A DNA stretch of 64,000 bases from Luteimicrobium album (GTDB lineage: Bacteria; Actinomycetota; Actinomycetes; Actinomycetales; Cellulomonadaceae), in the NCBI RefSeq assembly GCF_030161555.1, contig NZ_BSUK01000001.1, positions 1,922,001 to 1,986,000 of the forward strand, read 5' to 3'. A model generated the notes under the pieces. That model made no database searches. It was not told the origin of the DNA and was given only the letters and a program-made list of their open reading frames with translations. Below, piece after piece: positions 28,980-37,696 of this stretch; positions within the stretch are counted from its first letter, which is position 1; every line of letters starts with the position of its first letter. A program made the translations under genes and the position numbers.

Positions 28980-30347
28980 ATGCGCGTACGGACAGGACTG
29001 GCCCTCGGCACGGTCGGGGCCCTCGTCGCCACGCTGGCGGCGTGCTCGTCGGACGACGGCAGCAAGGACGCCCAGGACACCGGTACCCGCACCATCACGG
29101 TCGCGTACCAGAAGACAGCGTCGTTCCACCAGCTCGACGACCTCCTGCAGAAGGTCAAGCCCGAGTTCGAGAAGGCGAACCCCGGCGTGACCGTCAAGCT
29201 CGAGCCGATCGAGGCGGAGGAGGACCAGTACTACACCAAGCTGGCCCTGATGAACGGCTCGAAGTCGACCGCGCCCGACGTCATCTACGAGGACACCTTC
29301 CAGGTCATGTCCGACGCGGCGGCCGGCTACCTCCTGCCGATCGACGACTACGTGAAGAAGTGGTCCGACTGGGACCAGTTCCAGGACGCCGCCAAGCAGG
29401 CGGGCCTCGGCGTCGACGGCAAGACGTACGGCGTCTCGATGGGCACCGACACGCGCGGCATCTATTTCAACAAGGACATCTTCACCAAGGCCGGGCTCCC
29501 CACGGACTGGCAGCCGAAGACCTGGGACGACATCCTCGCCGCCGCCCGCACCGTCAAGGCGAAGGTCCCCGGCGTCACGCCGCTCAACATCTACGCCGGC
29601 AAGGCCGGCGGCGAGCAGACCACGATGCAGGGCTTCGAGATGCTCGACTACGGCACGGGGGACGGCAAGGGCCTGCACGACGGCGACAAGTGGCTCACCG
29701 GCTCGCAGGGCTTCGTCGACTCGCTGAGCTTCTACAAGACGGTCTACAGCGAGAAGCTCGGGCCGTCGCTCGACGTCGCGCTCGACGCGAGCGTCGGCTC
29801 CAAGGTCGCCACCGAGCTCTTCCCGAAGGGCAAGCTCGCGATCGGCATCGACGGCTCGTGGCAGCCGGGCGGCTGGATCTCCGGCGACAACAAGTGGCCA
29901 GGCTGGGAGAAGGCCATGGGCTACGCGGCGATGCCCACGCAGACCGGTCAGGCGCCGGGCACGACCTCGATGTCCGGCGGATGGCTGCTCTCGGTCGGCG
30001 CGCACACCAAGCACCCGCAGACCGCGTTCGACTTCGTCTCGACGGCCCTGAACAAGGACAACTCGCTCACCTACGACACGACGAACAGCCAGATCGCCGT
30101 TCGCAAGGACGTCGCCGCCGACCCGGCGTACCTGAGCTACAACCCGTCGTTCAAGTTCTTCTCCGGCCTCGTCGCCACGACCCACTTCCGCCCCGCGACG
30201 CCGGACTACTCGCAGATCTCCTCGAACATCCAGGTCGCCGTCGAGTCGGTGGCGACCGGCCAGGCGTCGCCCGAGGACGCCGCGAAGAAGTACGACGAGG
30301 AGCTCGAGAAGATCGTCGGGAAGGACGCCGTCTCCGCGGCGGGCTGA
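28980..30347 (+). CDS. ABC sugar transporter, substrate-binding lipoprotein
   Basis: 455 aa, extracellular solute-binding protein family 1. ATG 28980 follows AAAGGAG. Lipobox LVATLAAC (Cys about residue 21) anchors it outside the membrane. Family signs: VAYQKTASFHQLDDLLQKVKPEFEKANPGVTVKLEP, TAPDVIYEDTFQVMSDAAAGYLLPIDDYVKKW, GTDTRGIYFNKDIFTKAGLP, AIGIDGSWQPGGW and MSGGWLLSVGAHTKHP. It delivers a sugar, probably a mannoside or manno-oligosaccharide given the adjacent GH38 gene, to the two permeases that follow. No ATPase gene is nearby; a shared MsiK-type ATPase elsewhere is likely. Confidence 0.93.
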   Translation: MRVRTGLALGTVGALVATLAACSSDDGSKDAQDTGTRTITVAYQKTASFHQLDDLLQKVKPEFEKANPGVTVKLEPIEAEEDQYYTKLALMNGSKSTAPDVIYEDTFQVMSDAAAGYLLPIDDYVKKWSDWDQFQDAAKQAGLGVDGKTYGVSMGTDTRGIYFNKDIFTKAGLPTDWQPKTWDDILAAARTVKAKVPGVTPLNIYAGKAGGEQTTMQGFEMLDYGTGDGKGLHDGDKWLTGSQGFVDSLSFYKTVYSEKLGPSLDVALDASVGSKVATELFPKGKLAIGIDGSWQPGGWISGDNKWPGWEKAMGYAAMPTQTGQAPGTTSMSGGWLLSVGAHTKHPQTAFDFVSTALNKDNSLTYDTTNSQIAVRKDVAADPAYLSYNPSFKFFSGLVATTHFRPATPDYSQISSNIQVAVESVATGQASPEDAAKKYDEELEKIVGKDAVSAAG

Positions 30348-30348
30348 C

Positions 30349-31278
30349 ATGGCGACCGAGATCTTCGTCGCGCCGACGGGCCGGGGGCGGCGCCCCCGGC
30401 CCGGGTCCCGGCGCCTGCGCGCGCTCACCCGTTCCACCCCGCTCGTCCCCGCGGTCGTCCTGCTCGCGGTGTTCCTCCTCGGGCCGATCCTCTGGGCGCT
30501 CTACGGCTCGATGACGAACACCGGGCTCACCGGCTACCGGGCCGCGAAGCCCGAGTTCGTGGGGCTCGACAACTACACGGCCCTCCTGTCCGACGGCGAC
30601 TTCTGGAAGTCCGCCTGGCTCACCGTGGTCTTCGTGTTCGCGTCCGCGGTGGTCGGGCAGAACGTCCTCGGGATGGCGCTCGCCGTCCTGCTGCGGATCG
30701 CGCCGAAGACGCTGGCCTCGGTGGTCAGCACGCTCGTCGTCGTCGCCTGGGTGATGCCGGAGATCGTGGCGGCCTTCGCGCTCTACGCGTTCTTCTCGAC
30801 GGACGGGACGCTCAACGCGTTCCTCGGCTGTTTCGGCCTCGACAAGACGACGTGGCTCATCACGTTCCCGCTGCTCAGCGTCATCCTGGCGAACATCTGG
30901 CGGGGGACGGCGTTCTCGATGATGGTCTACCGCGCCGCACTCTCCGAGGTGCCGGCCGAGGTCGACGAGGCCGCGCAGATCGACGGCGCGACCGGCTGGC
31001 AGCGCTTCTCCCGCATCACGCTGCCGATGATCCGCCGGTCGATCTCGACCAACCTCATGCTCACGACCCTGCAGACCCTCGCGGTCTTCACGCTCATCTG
31101 GGTCATGACGGGCGGCGGCCCCGGCACGGCGAGCTCGACGCTGCCGGTGCTGGCCTACCAGGAGGCGTTCAAGTTCTCCCAGGTCGGGTACGGCACCGCC
31201 ATCGCGACCGTGACGATCCTCGTGGGTGCCGTCTTCTCGGTGATCTACATCAAGGTGCTCAAGCCGGAGGTGGACTGA
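30349..31278 (+). CDS. ABC sugar transporter permease 1 (MalF-like)
   Basis: 309 aa, six TM segments. A basic N-terminal tail is followed by LVPAVVLLAVFLLGPILWALYGSM. The EAA loop VPAEVDEAAQIDGATGWQRFSRITLPMIRRSI contacts the ATPase. It starts 1 base after the binding-protein stop and its own stop overlaps the next ATG by one base. Confidence 0.94.
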   Translation: MATEIFVAPTGRGRRPRPGSRRLRALTRSTPLVPAVVLLAVFLLGPILWALYGSMTNTGLTGYRAAKPEFVGLDNYTALLSDGDFWKSAWLTVVFVFASAVVGQNVLGMALAVLLRIAPKTLASVVSTLVVVAWVMPEIVAAFALYAFFSTDGTLNAFLGCFGLDKTTWLITFPLLSVILANIWRGTAFSMMVYRAALSEVPAEVDEAAQIDGATGWQRFSRITLPMIRRSISTNLMLTTLQTLAVFTLIWVMTGGGPGTASSTLPVLAYQEAFKFSQVGYGTAIATVTILVGAVFSVIYIKVLKPEVD

Positions 31279-32204
31279 TGACGACGCTCGACACGACCTC
31301 CGTCACCCCCGCCGCATCGCCGTCGTCGGGCGCGGGCAGTCGGGCGCGGCACCGTGGGGCCGGGATGCCGACCGTGGCGAGCCCGCGCCGCTCGACCGGC
31401 CGGTTCCTCGCCTCGCTCGCGCTCGTGCTCGTGGGCCTGAGCTTCCTGGTGCCGCTCGCCTGGATCCTGCTGTCCTCGGTGGACCCGGCCGCGACGGTCT
31501 CCGTCGGGGTGCCGTCCAGCGTGACGGCCGACAACTTCAAGGCCGTCTTCACCAAGGACCAGACGTTCCTCCCGCTGTGGAACTCGCTGGTCATCTCGCT
31601 CGGCACGGCCCTCATCACGGTCGTCGTGGGCGTGCTCGCCGCGTACCCGCTGTCCCGGTACCGGATGCGGTTCCAGCGCGGGTTCCTCTACACGATCCTG
31701 TTCGCGACCTGCCTGCCGATCACCGCGATCATGGTGCCGGTCTACAGCCTGTTCGTAAAGCTCAGCCTGCTCGACTCGACGCCCGGCGTCATCCTCTTCC
31801 TGTCCGCGTCGTCGCTGCCCATGGCGATCTGGATGCTGAAGAACTTCATGGACTCGGTGCCGGTCTCGCTCGAGGAGGCGGCCTGGGTCGACGGCGCGAG
31901 CTCCATGCGAGCCCTCGGGCGGATCGTCCTGCCGCTCATGCGGCCCGGTCTCGCCGTCGTGCTGATGCTCGTGTTCACGCAGGCGTGGGGGAACTTCTTC
32001 GTCCCCTTCATCCTCACGACGTCGGCCGAGAAGCAGCCCGCGGCCGTCGCCATCTACCAGTTCTTCGGCACCTACGGATCGATCGCGTACGGCAAGCTCG
32101 CGGCGTTCTCGATCCTCTACTCGGTGCCCGTCCTGGTCCTGTACCTCCTCACGCAGCGGCTGTCCGGGGGCGCGAACGCGCTCGCCGGAGGCATGAAGGG
32201 CTGA
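31278..32204 (+). CDS. ABC sugar transporter permease 2 (MalG-like)
   Basis: 308 aa. The cytoplasmic N-terminus (about 45 aa, Ser/Ala/Arg-rich) precedes FLASLALVLVGLSFLVPLAWILLSSV and five further TM segments, ILFATCLPITAIMVPVYSLF among them. The EAA loop is VPVSLEEAAWVDGASSMRALGRIVLPLMRPG. Ends GGANALAGGMKG, a typical MalG-type C-terminus. TGATG overlap with permease 1. The GH38 gene follows after 59 bases. Confidence 0.94.
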   Translation: MTTLDTTSVTPAASPSSGAGSRARHRGAGMPTVASPRRSTGRFLASLALVLVGLSFLVPLAWILLSSVDPAATVSVGVPSSVTADNFKAVFTKDQTFLPLWNSLVISLGTALITVVVGVLAAYPLSRYRMRFQRGFLYTILFATCLPITAIMVPVYSLFVKLSLLDSTPGVILFLSASSLPMAIWMLKNFMDSVPVSLEEAAWVDGASSMRALGRIVLPLMRPGLAVVLMLVFTQAWGNFFVPFILTTSAEKQPAAVAIYQFFGTYGSIAYGKLAAFSILYSVPVLVLYLLTQRLSGGANALAGGMKG

Positions 32205-32263
32205 CGCAGCCCCTCGCGTCGCCCGCTGACGTCCCACCTCCCGACCCCGAAGGGTGCTCCACC

Positions 32264-35200
32264 ATGCCCGAAGTCATGCCCACCGCCGCCGACCTCACGC
32301 TCATGCGGGTCGACCGCTTCCTCCTCGAGCGCCTCGCGCCGCACCGTGAGGCGGGTGCCGTCCCGCTCGAGGTCACGGCGTGGGAGGCGCCGGGCGAGCC
32401 CGTGCCGTTCGCGGAGGCGGCCGCGCACGAGGGCGTCCGGGTCGCGCCCGGCCACGCCTGGGGTGCGCCGTGGAGCACGACCTGGCTGCACCTGACCGGC
32501 CCCGCGCCGGCTGCGTCCGAGAGCGGAGCGGCGCAGGTCGTCGTCGACCTCGGCTTCACGGACGTCAACCCGGGCTTCCAGGCCGAGGGGCAGTTCTGGT
32601 CGGCCGACGGCCGCCCGCTCAAGGGCCTCAACCCGCGCAACCGGGCTATCGCGTGGCCCGCGGGGGAGCCCGTCGACCTCTGGGTCGAGGCGGCCGGCAA
32701 CCCGACGGTGATGGGTCACCAGCCCGAGTTCCAGCCGACGACGCTCGGCGAGCGCGCGACCGCCGGGACCGACCCGCTCTACGTCCTGCGGCGCGCCGAT
32801 CTCGTCACCGTCGACGCGGGCGTCGAGGAGCTCTGGCACGACGCGCAGGCCCTGCGCGACCTGCTCCGCGTCCTCCCCGACGACGGCGCCCGCTACGCCC
32901 GCGTGCTGCGTGCGCTCGACCGTCTGGTCGCCGTCGTCGACCCCGACGACGTCCCCGGGACCGCCGCCGAGGGGCGCAAGCTCCTCGCCCCGGTGCTCGA
33001 GGCCCCGGCGAACGCGAGCGCGCACCAGGCCTACGCCGTCGGGCACGCACACATCGACTCCGCCTGGCTGTGGCCCGTGCGCGAGACCGTGCGCAAGGCG
33101 GCGCGGACGTTCTCGAGCGTGGTCACGCTCATGGACGAGGATCCGGACCTCGTGTTCGCGTGCTCGTCCGCGCAGCAGTACGCGTGGATCAAGGAGTCCT
33201 ACCCGGACCTGTTCGAGCGGATCAAGGCGAAGGTCGCCGAGGGGCGCTGGGTCCCCGTCGGCGGGATGTGGGTCGAGTCGGACACCAACATGCCCGGCGG
33301 CGAGGCGATGGTCCGGCAGTTCCTCACGGGCAAGTCGTTCTTCCAGGACGAGCTGGGCGTCGAGACGCGCGACGTCTGGCTTCCCGACTCCTTCGGCTAC
33401 TCGGGCGCGCTGCCCCAGATCGCGAAGCTCGCGGGCAACCGGTGGATGCTCACGCAGAAGCTCTCGTGGAACGAGACCAACGCGATGCCGCACCACACGT
33501 TCCTCTGGGAGGGCATCGACGGCACGCGCCTGCTCACGCACTTCCCGCCCGTCGACTCCTACAACGCCGAGCTCGCCGCCCGCGAGCTCGACCACGCCGC
33601 GCGCAACAACCGCGAGAAGGGCGAGCTCGACGCGTCGATCGTGCCCTTCGGGTACGGGGACGGCGGCGGCGGCCCCACGGCCGAGATGCTCGCCCGCGCG
33701 CGGCGCTACGCGTCGACCGAGGGCGTCGCCGAGGTCCGGGTCGCGAGCCCCTACGACTTCTTCGAGGCCGCCGAGGCCGAGCTCGGGCGCCCCGCCGTGT
33801 GGAGCGGCGAGATGTACCTCGAGTTCCACCGCGGCACGTACACCTCGCAGGCGCGCACCAAGCAGGGCAACCGCCGCAGCGAGCACCTGCTGCGCGAGGC
33901 TGAGCTCTGGGCAGCGACGGCCGCCGTCCGGCACGGGGTGGCCTATCCGCACGAGGCGCTGGACCAGGCGTGGAAGACCGTCCTGCTGAACCAGTTCCAT
34001 GACATCCTGCCCGGCAGCTCGATCGCCTGGGTCTACCGCGACGCCGAGGCCGGGTACGCCGAGGTGGCCGAGGTCGCGGAGGGCGTGATCGGGGCGTCGC
34101 TCGCGGCGCTCGCCGGCTCGGGCGACACGCCGCTGGTCTTCAACGCGACCCCGCACGCGCGGGACGGCGTGCCCGCGCTCGGGGCGGCCCCGGCGTCCGG
34201 GTCCGAGGGCGACGACGTCACCGTGGCCATCGAAGAAACCGCCGGCGCCGTCGCTGGCCTGCTCCTGGCCAATGGGCTGGTCGCGGTGCACGTCGACGCC
34301 CGGGGGCTGGTCGACTCGGTGCGCGACCTCCGCGCGGACCGCGAGCTCGTCCCGGCCGGGCTCGCGGGGAACCTGCTCCAGCTCCACCGCGACACCCCGC
34401 GACAGTGGGACGCGTGGGACATCGACGTCGAGTACCTCGACGAGCGGACCGACCTGGTCGAGGCGCTCGGCGTCGAGGTCGTGGCGTCGTCGGCGGACGA
34501 GGTCGTCGTGGAGGTGCGGCGCGCGTTCGGGGCGTCGACGGTGCGGCAGCGCCTCGCGCTCGCGCGCGGCTCGGCCGCGTTGAGCGTCGAGACGGTCGTC
34601 GACTGGCACGAGCGGCAGAAGCTCCTCAAGCTCGCCTTCCCGCTCGCGGTGCACGCGGACCGCAGCGCGTCCGAGACGCAGTTCGGGCACGTGTTCCGTC
34701 CGACGCACGCGAACACGCCCTGGGACGCGGCCAAGTTCGAGATCTGCGCGCACCGCTGGGTGCACGTGGCCGAGCCGGGCTACGGCGTCGCCGTCGCCAA
34801 CAGCGCGACGTACGGCCACGACGTCCAGCGCACCGTCACCGACGACGGTGCCACCGTCACGACGGTCCGCGAGTCCCTGCTGCGCGCGCCGCTGTTCCCG
34901 GACCCCGACGCCGACCAGGGCGAGCACCGCTTTCTCACCGTGCTGCACGTCGGCGCGGACCTCGGGGACGCGGTCCGCGACGGCTACGCCGCCAACCTGG
35001 CGCCGCGCGTCGTCCAGGGCGCCGCTCCGGTCGAGCCACTGGTCACGGTCGACGACCCGGCGGGCGCCGTGATCGTCGAGTCGGTGAAGCTGGCGGAGGA
35101 CCGCAGCGGCGACGTCGTCGTGCGGCTCTACGAGTCGCTCGGCGGCCACGCGCGGGCGACGGTGACCCCGGGCTTCGAGACCTCGGGCGCCACGCGCACG

Positions 35201-35305
35201 GACCTCCTCGAGCGCCCGCTCGAGGAGGACGGGACCGAGCTCGACCTGTCGGAGCCGCTGGCTCTCCGCCCGTTCGAGATCGTCACGCTCCGCTTCACCC
35301 GCTGA
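32264..35305 (+). CDS. Alpha-mannosidase, GH38
   Basis: 1,013 aa, no signal peptide, so cytoplasmic. GH38 retaining alpha-mannosidase: Zn site AYAVGHAHIDSAWLWPVRET (HxHxD), SVVTLMDEDPDLVFACSSAQQYAWIKESYPDLFERI, nucleophile region VETRDVWLPDSFGYSGALPQIAKLAG (Asp of LPDSFGYS), RWMLTQKLSWNETNAMPHHTFLWEGIDGTRLLTHFPPVD, and VLLNQFHDILPGSSI. The N-terminal 240 aa and C-terminal beta domains are complete. It should split imported alpha-mannosides to mannose. ATG 32264 is 59 bases after the permease gene with an AGGGTGCTCC spacer; operon membership is likely. Confidence 0.95.
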   Translation: MPEVMPTAADLTLMRVDRFLLERLAPHREAGAVPLEVTAWEAPGEPVPFAEAAAHEGVRVAPGHAWGAPWSTTWLHLTGPAPAASESGAAQVVVDLGFTDVNPGFQAEGQFWSADGRPLKGLNPRNRAIAWPAGEPVDLWVEAAGNPTVMGHQPEFQPTTLGERATAGTDPLYVLRRADLVTVDAGVEELWHDAQALRDLLRVLPDDGARYARVLRALDRLVAVVDPDDVPGTAAEGRKLLAPVLEAPANASAHQAYAVGHAHIDSAWLWPVRETVRKAARTFSSVVTLMDEDPDLVFACSSAQQYAWIKESYPDLFERIKAKVAEGRWVPVGGMWVESDTNMPGGEAMVRQFLTGKSFFQDELGVETRDVWLPDSFGYSGALPQIAKLAGNRWMLTQKLSWNETNAMPHHTFLWEGIDGTRLLTHFPPVDSYNAELAARELDHAARNNREKGELDASIVPFGYGDGGGGPTAEMLARARRYASTEGVAEVRVASPYDFFEAAEAELGRPAVWSGEMYLEFHRGTYTSQARTKQGNRRSEHLLREAELWAATAAVRHGVAYPHEALDQAWKTVLLNQFHDILPGSSIAWVYRDAEAGYAEVAEVAEGVIGASLAALAGSGDTPLVFNATPHARDGVPALGAAPASGSEGDDVTVAIEETAGAVAGLLLANGLVAVHVDARGLVDSVRDLRADRELVPAGLAGNLLQLHRDTPRQWDAWDIDVEYLDERTDLVEALGVEVVASSADEVVVEVRRAFGASTVRQRLALARGSAALSVETVVDWHERQKLLKLAFPLAVHADRSASETQFGHVFRPTHANTPWDAAKFEICAHRWVHVAEPGYGVAVANSATYGHDVQRTVTDDGATVTTVRESLLRAPLFPDPDADQGEHRFLTVLHVGADLGDAVRDGYAANLAPRVVQGAAPVEPLVTVDDPAGAVIVESVKLAEDRSGDVVVRLYESLGGHARATVTPGFETSGATRTDLLERPLEEDGTELDLSEPLALRPFEIVTLRFTR

Positions 35306-35325
35306 CGATTCGCCTTCGGGTTCGC

Positions 35326-35385
35326 GTGCGGGCGCGGCGAGGTGGCTGGGACTTTCGTTCTTCGCCACCTCCCCGCGTCTCGCAC
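35326..35385. repeat. Dispersed intergenic hairpin repeat, family B, copy 2
   Basis: Arms 35326-35345 and 35365-35385 form an imperfect stem (cgaggtgg / ccacctcc core) around a 19-base loop. Sequence is shared with 27346-27444 in the left arm and preceding gggttcgcg, while the loop is much shorter. It follows the GH38 gene and lies before the toxin gene end, between convergent transcription units. Confidence 0.65.
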
Positions 35386-35433
35386 AGCCAAGACGGAGCC
35401 GATCTGGGACGCGCCTGGTGGGGCGTGTTCCCG

Positions 35434-35844
35434 CTAGGCGGTCTCTGGTACGTGGATCGGACGGATGCCACTCGGGCTCAACGCCAGAGCCCATGGTCCT
35501 CGCCCACGCTTGATGATCTCGCGTTCGAGCCGGGCCTCGTGCTGCAGCAACAAGGCAAGTTGGTCACGGGCGGTGAGATCCTTCTTGGCACCGATCCACA
35601 CCGATCGCACACCGTGCTCGACGTACGCACGCAGCTCGGCGGGTCCGGTGCGGATGCGCCTGTCGCGGGTGATCACCACGAGGCCCCGCAGAGCGACGAT
35701 CGGCATCCATTCGAGGTCGGGCGTACCCAGCGGCACGTCCGGGAGATCCTCATGACCGGGGTAGACGACGTCGTCCCGGCCTTCTCGTCGCAGCAACTTG
35801 CCGAGGCCGAGCGCGTTCTCGTCCGCGAAGTACACGCTGGTCAC
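35434..35844 (-). CDS. PIN-like domain toxin (putative)
   Basis: 136 aa. SVYFADENALGLGKLLRREGRDDVVYPGH starts with the acidic FADEN motif of PIN-like nucleases; LEWMPIVALRGLVVITRDRRIRT supplies the second Asp, and LRAYVEHGVRSVWIG follows. The likely activity is Mg-dependent RNA cleavage, by family. GTG 35844 is 8 bases downstream of the antitoxin stop, so the two form a type II module with the antitoxin first. The catalytic set looks complete by eye. Slightly lower GC than neighbours fits an acquired module. Confidence 0.82.
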   Translation of the reverse strand: MTSVYFADENALGLGKLLRREGRDDVVYPGHEDLPDVPLGTPDLEWMPIVALRGLVVITRDRRIRTGPAELRAYVEHGVRSVWIGAKKDLTARDQLALLLQHEARLEREIIKRGRGPWALALSPSGIRPIHVPETA

Positions 35845-35852
35845 CTGTGCCG

Positions 35853-36533
35853 TCAGGCAGCGCGCGCGCTTCCGGCGATGAGCTCGAAGCGGAGAGCGTC
35901 ATCGACTTGGCCGGGCGTGAGGTCGTAGAGATCCGCCAGCTCCTCCCGGCTCGTGCCCGCGCGGAACTCCTCCGCGAGTGACTCCGTGCGGACATTACGT
36001 ACGGCCGGTTGGCCGAAGGCACGGAGCGGATCCATGAGCACGCTCGGGGTCCGGGCATCCGGTCTCAGGCGTCCTACGACGTCGTCCTCGTACTCGACAG
36101 CGTCCCGGAACCGTTCCGCGGTGTCGACGAGGACCAGCTGGTCATTGCGCACGACGACCAGCTGAAGTGGGCGCTCAAGCCCGACCTCTTCCTGAACGAC
36201 ACGGACGAGCTCGCGGCCCTCGACGTCGAGGAACGGCCGAGCACGCGCGAGCGGATGACGTCCGAACTCCTCACGGAGGCGAACGATCGCGGGCCGAAGG
36301 CGCTGGACGGGAACCTGTCGGCTCCGGAACTCTGCGAGCAGCCGCGCCTCGACCATCTCGCCCCACGTCACGACGTCAGTGCCGGTAGGTTCCGGTCGCA
36401 GTACGGGCTCATAGAACCGCCCGGAGCGGACGTAACCCTCCAGCCAACGGCGCGCAGTGCCGGAGTGGAGACCGACGAGCCGATCGACGTCCGTGTAGGA
36501 GTAGATCGCGCGATCGAGAAGGGACACCGCCAT
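35853..36533 (-). CDS. DUF433 antitoxin with MerR-like HTH (putative)
   Basis: 226 aa. N-terminal MerR/HTH-like segment (IYSYTDVDRLVGLHSGTARRWLEGYVRSG, aa 9-37), middle helical region (VEARLLAEFRSRQVPVQRLRPAIVRLREEFG) and C-terminal DUF433 domain (FGQPAVRNVRTESLAEEFRAGTSREELADLYDLTPGQVDDALRFE). DUF433 proteins are paired with PIN-like or DUF5615 toxins. It would bind DNA with the first domain and the toxin with the last. Stands alone with the toxin between the mannosidase and esterase genes. Confidence 0.85.
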   Translation of the reverse strand: MAVSLLDRAIYSYTDVDRLVGLHSGTARRWLEGYVRSGRFYEPVLRPEPTGTDVVTWGEMVEARLLAEFRSRQVPVQRLRPAIVRLREEFGRHPLARARPFLDVEGRELVRVVQEEVGLERPLQLVVVRNDQLVLVDTAERFRDAVEYEDDVVGRLRPDARTPSVLMDPLRAFGQPAVRNVRTESLAEEFRAGTSREELADLYDLTPGQVDDALRFELIAGSARAA

Positions 36534-36622
36534 GGCGTCATCTTGGCACGGGAGGGTCCGTGGCTGCGTCAGGCGTGCACAGCGCCGCGCTACCGGCCTC
36601 GATGCCCACAGGGCGGCGCACC

Positions 36623-37603
36623 TTAGGCGCCGCGCGCCTTGAGGAACTCGACCTGCTTCAACCACTGGTAGGTCTGCCCGCCCTCGTGCCCGTTCTCCGG
36701 GTACACCTCGATGTGCTTGTCGGCGGACCCGAGGGCGTTGAACGCCGCGAACGTCGTCGACGGCGGCACGACGGCGTCCATGAGCGCGACCGAGAACAGC
36801 GCGGGCGCGGTGATGCGCTTGGCGAAGTTCACGCCGTCGAGATAGGACGCGGTGGTCAGGAGGGTCTCGCGCTGGTCGCGGTGGACGGCGAGGTAGCGGG
36901 CGAGCTCCTGGAAGGGGTCGCTCATCGCCACCTGGAGGCCGCGCTCCCACGCGCACAGGAACGCGACGTCGGGCAGGGCGGCCCACACGTCGGGCACGAG
37001 GCCCGCCGCGGCGATGGCGATGCCGCCGCCCTGGCTGCCGCCGGTGACCGCGACCCGGGCGGGGTCGACCTCGGGCAGCGCGCGGACGGCGTCGAGCAGG
37101 CGGACGGCGTCGGTGTAGACGCGGCGGTAGTAGTGGTGGGCGGGGTCGTCGACGCCGCGGGTCATCCAGCCGGCCTGCGCGGGCCCGGAGCCGTAGGGGT
37201 CGGGGGTGTCGCCGCCGGAACCCCAGCCGCTGCCCTGTCCGCGCGTGTCCATGAAGACGTGCACGAAGCCGGCAAGCGCCCAGCCGACGCGCTCGCCGGG
37301 CAGGCCGCGGCCGCCGTTGTAGCCGTTGTACTCGACGACGGTCGGGAGATGCTCGCCCTCGCGGCCGACGGGCCGGGTGAGCCACGCCTTGACGGGCTCG
37401 CCGTCGAAGCCGGGGAACGTGAGGTCCTCGATGACGAGGCCGGTGATCGGGGTGTCCGCGGGCTCGCGCAGCACGGCGGCTCCCGCCCCGGCCGCGCGGG
37501 ACTCGGCGAGCGTCTTCTCCCAGAAGGCGTCGAAGTCGGCGGGCTCGCGCACGTCCGGGCGGAACTCGCGGAGGGCCTCGAGGGGCAGGTCGGTCAGGGG
37601 CAT
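36623..37603 (-). CDS. Acetyl xylan esterase / cephalosporin-C deacetylase family (CE7)
   Basis: 326 aa, cytoplasmic alpha/beta hydrolase. Start MPLTDLPLEALREFRPDVREPADFDAFWEKTL is the family N-terminus. RGQGSGWGSGGDTPDPYG forms the oxyanion region, VAVTGGSQGGGIAIAAAG holds the catalytic Ser (GGSQGG), then LMDAVVPPSTTFAAFNAL (Asp) and ENGHEGG (His). It removes acetyl groups from xylo-oligosaccharides or other small esters inside the cell. It lies downstream of xylA-xylB in the same direction, separated by a hairpin, so it fits xylan use but may be transcribed on its own. Confidence 0.93.
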   Translation of the reverse strand: MPLTDLPLEALREFRPDVREPADFDAFWEKTLAESRAAGAGAAVLREPADTPITGLVIEDLTFPGFDGEPVKAWLTRPVGREGEHLPTVVEYNGYNGGRGLPGERVGWALAGFVHVFMDTRGQGSGWGSGGDTPDPYGSGPAQAGWMTRGVDDPAHHYYRRVYTDAVRLLDAVRALPEVDPARVAVTGGSQGGGIAIAAAGLVPDVWAALPDVAFLCAWERGLQVAMSDPFQELARYLAVHRDQRETLLTTASYLDGVNFAKRITAPALFSVALMDAVVPPSTTFAAFNALGSADKHIEVYPENGHEGGQTYQWLKQVEFLKARGA

Positions 37604-37649
37604 CGCTCTCTCGTTCTCGTTCGAGTTCGCCGACGGTGATGGCCGCGGC

Positions 37650-37688
37650 GCCGACGGTGACGTTACCCCGGACAACGTCACCGTCGGC
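37650..37688. terminator. Perfect 15-bp hairpin after xylB
   Basis: gccgacggtgacgtt and aacgtcaccgtcggc flank accccggac. It is located 8 bases past the xylB stop on the minus strand and 47 bases before the esterase start. It may instead be an operator for the esterase gene. Confidence 0.7.
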
Positions 37689-37696
37689 GGTGGGCG

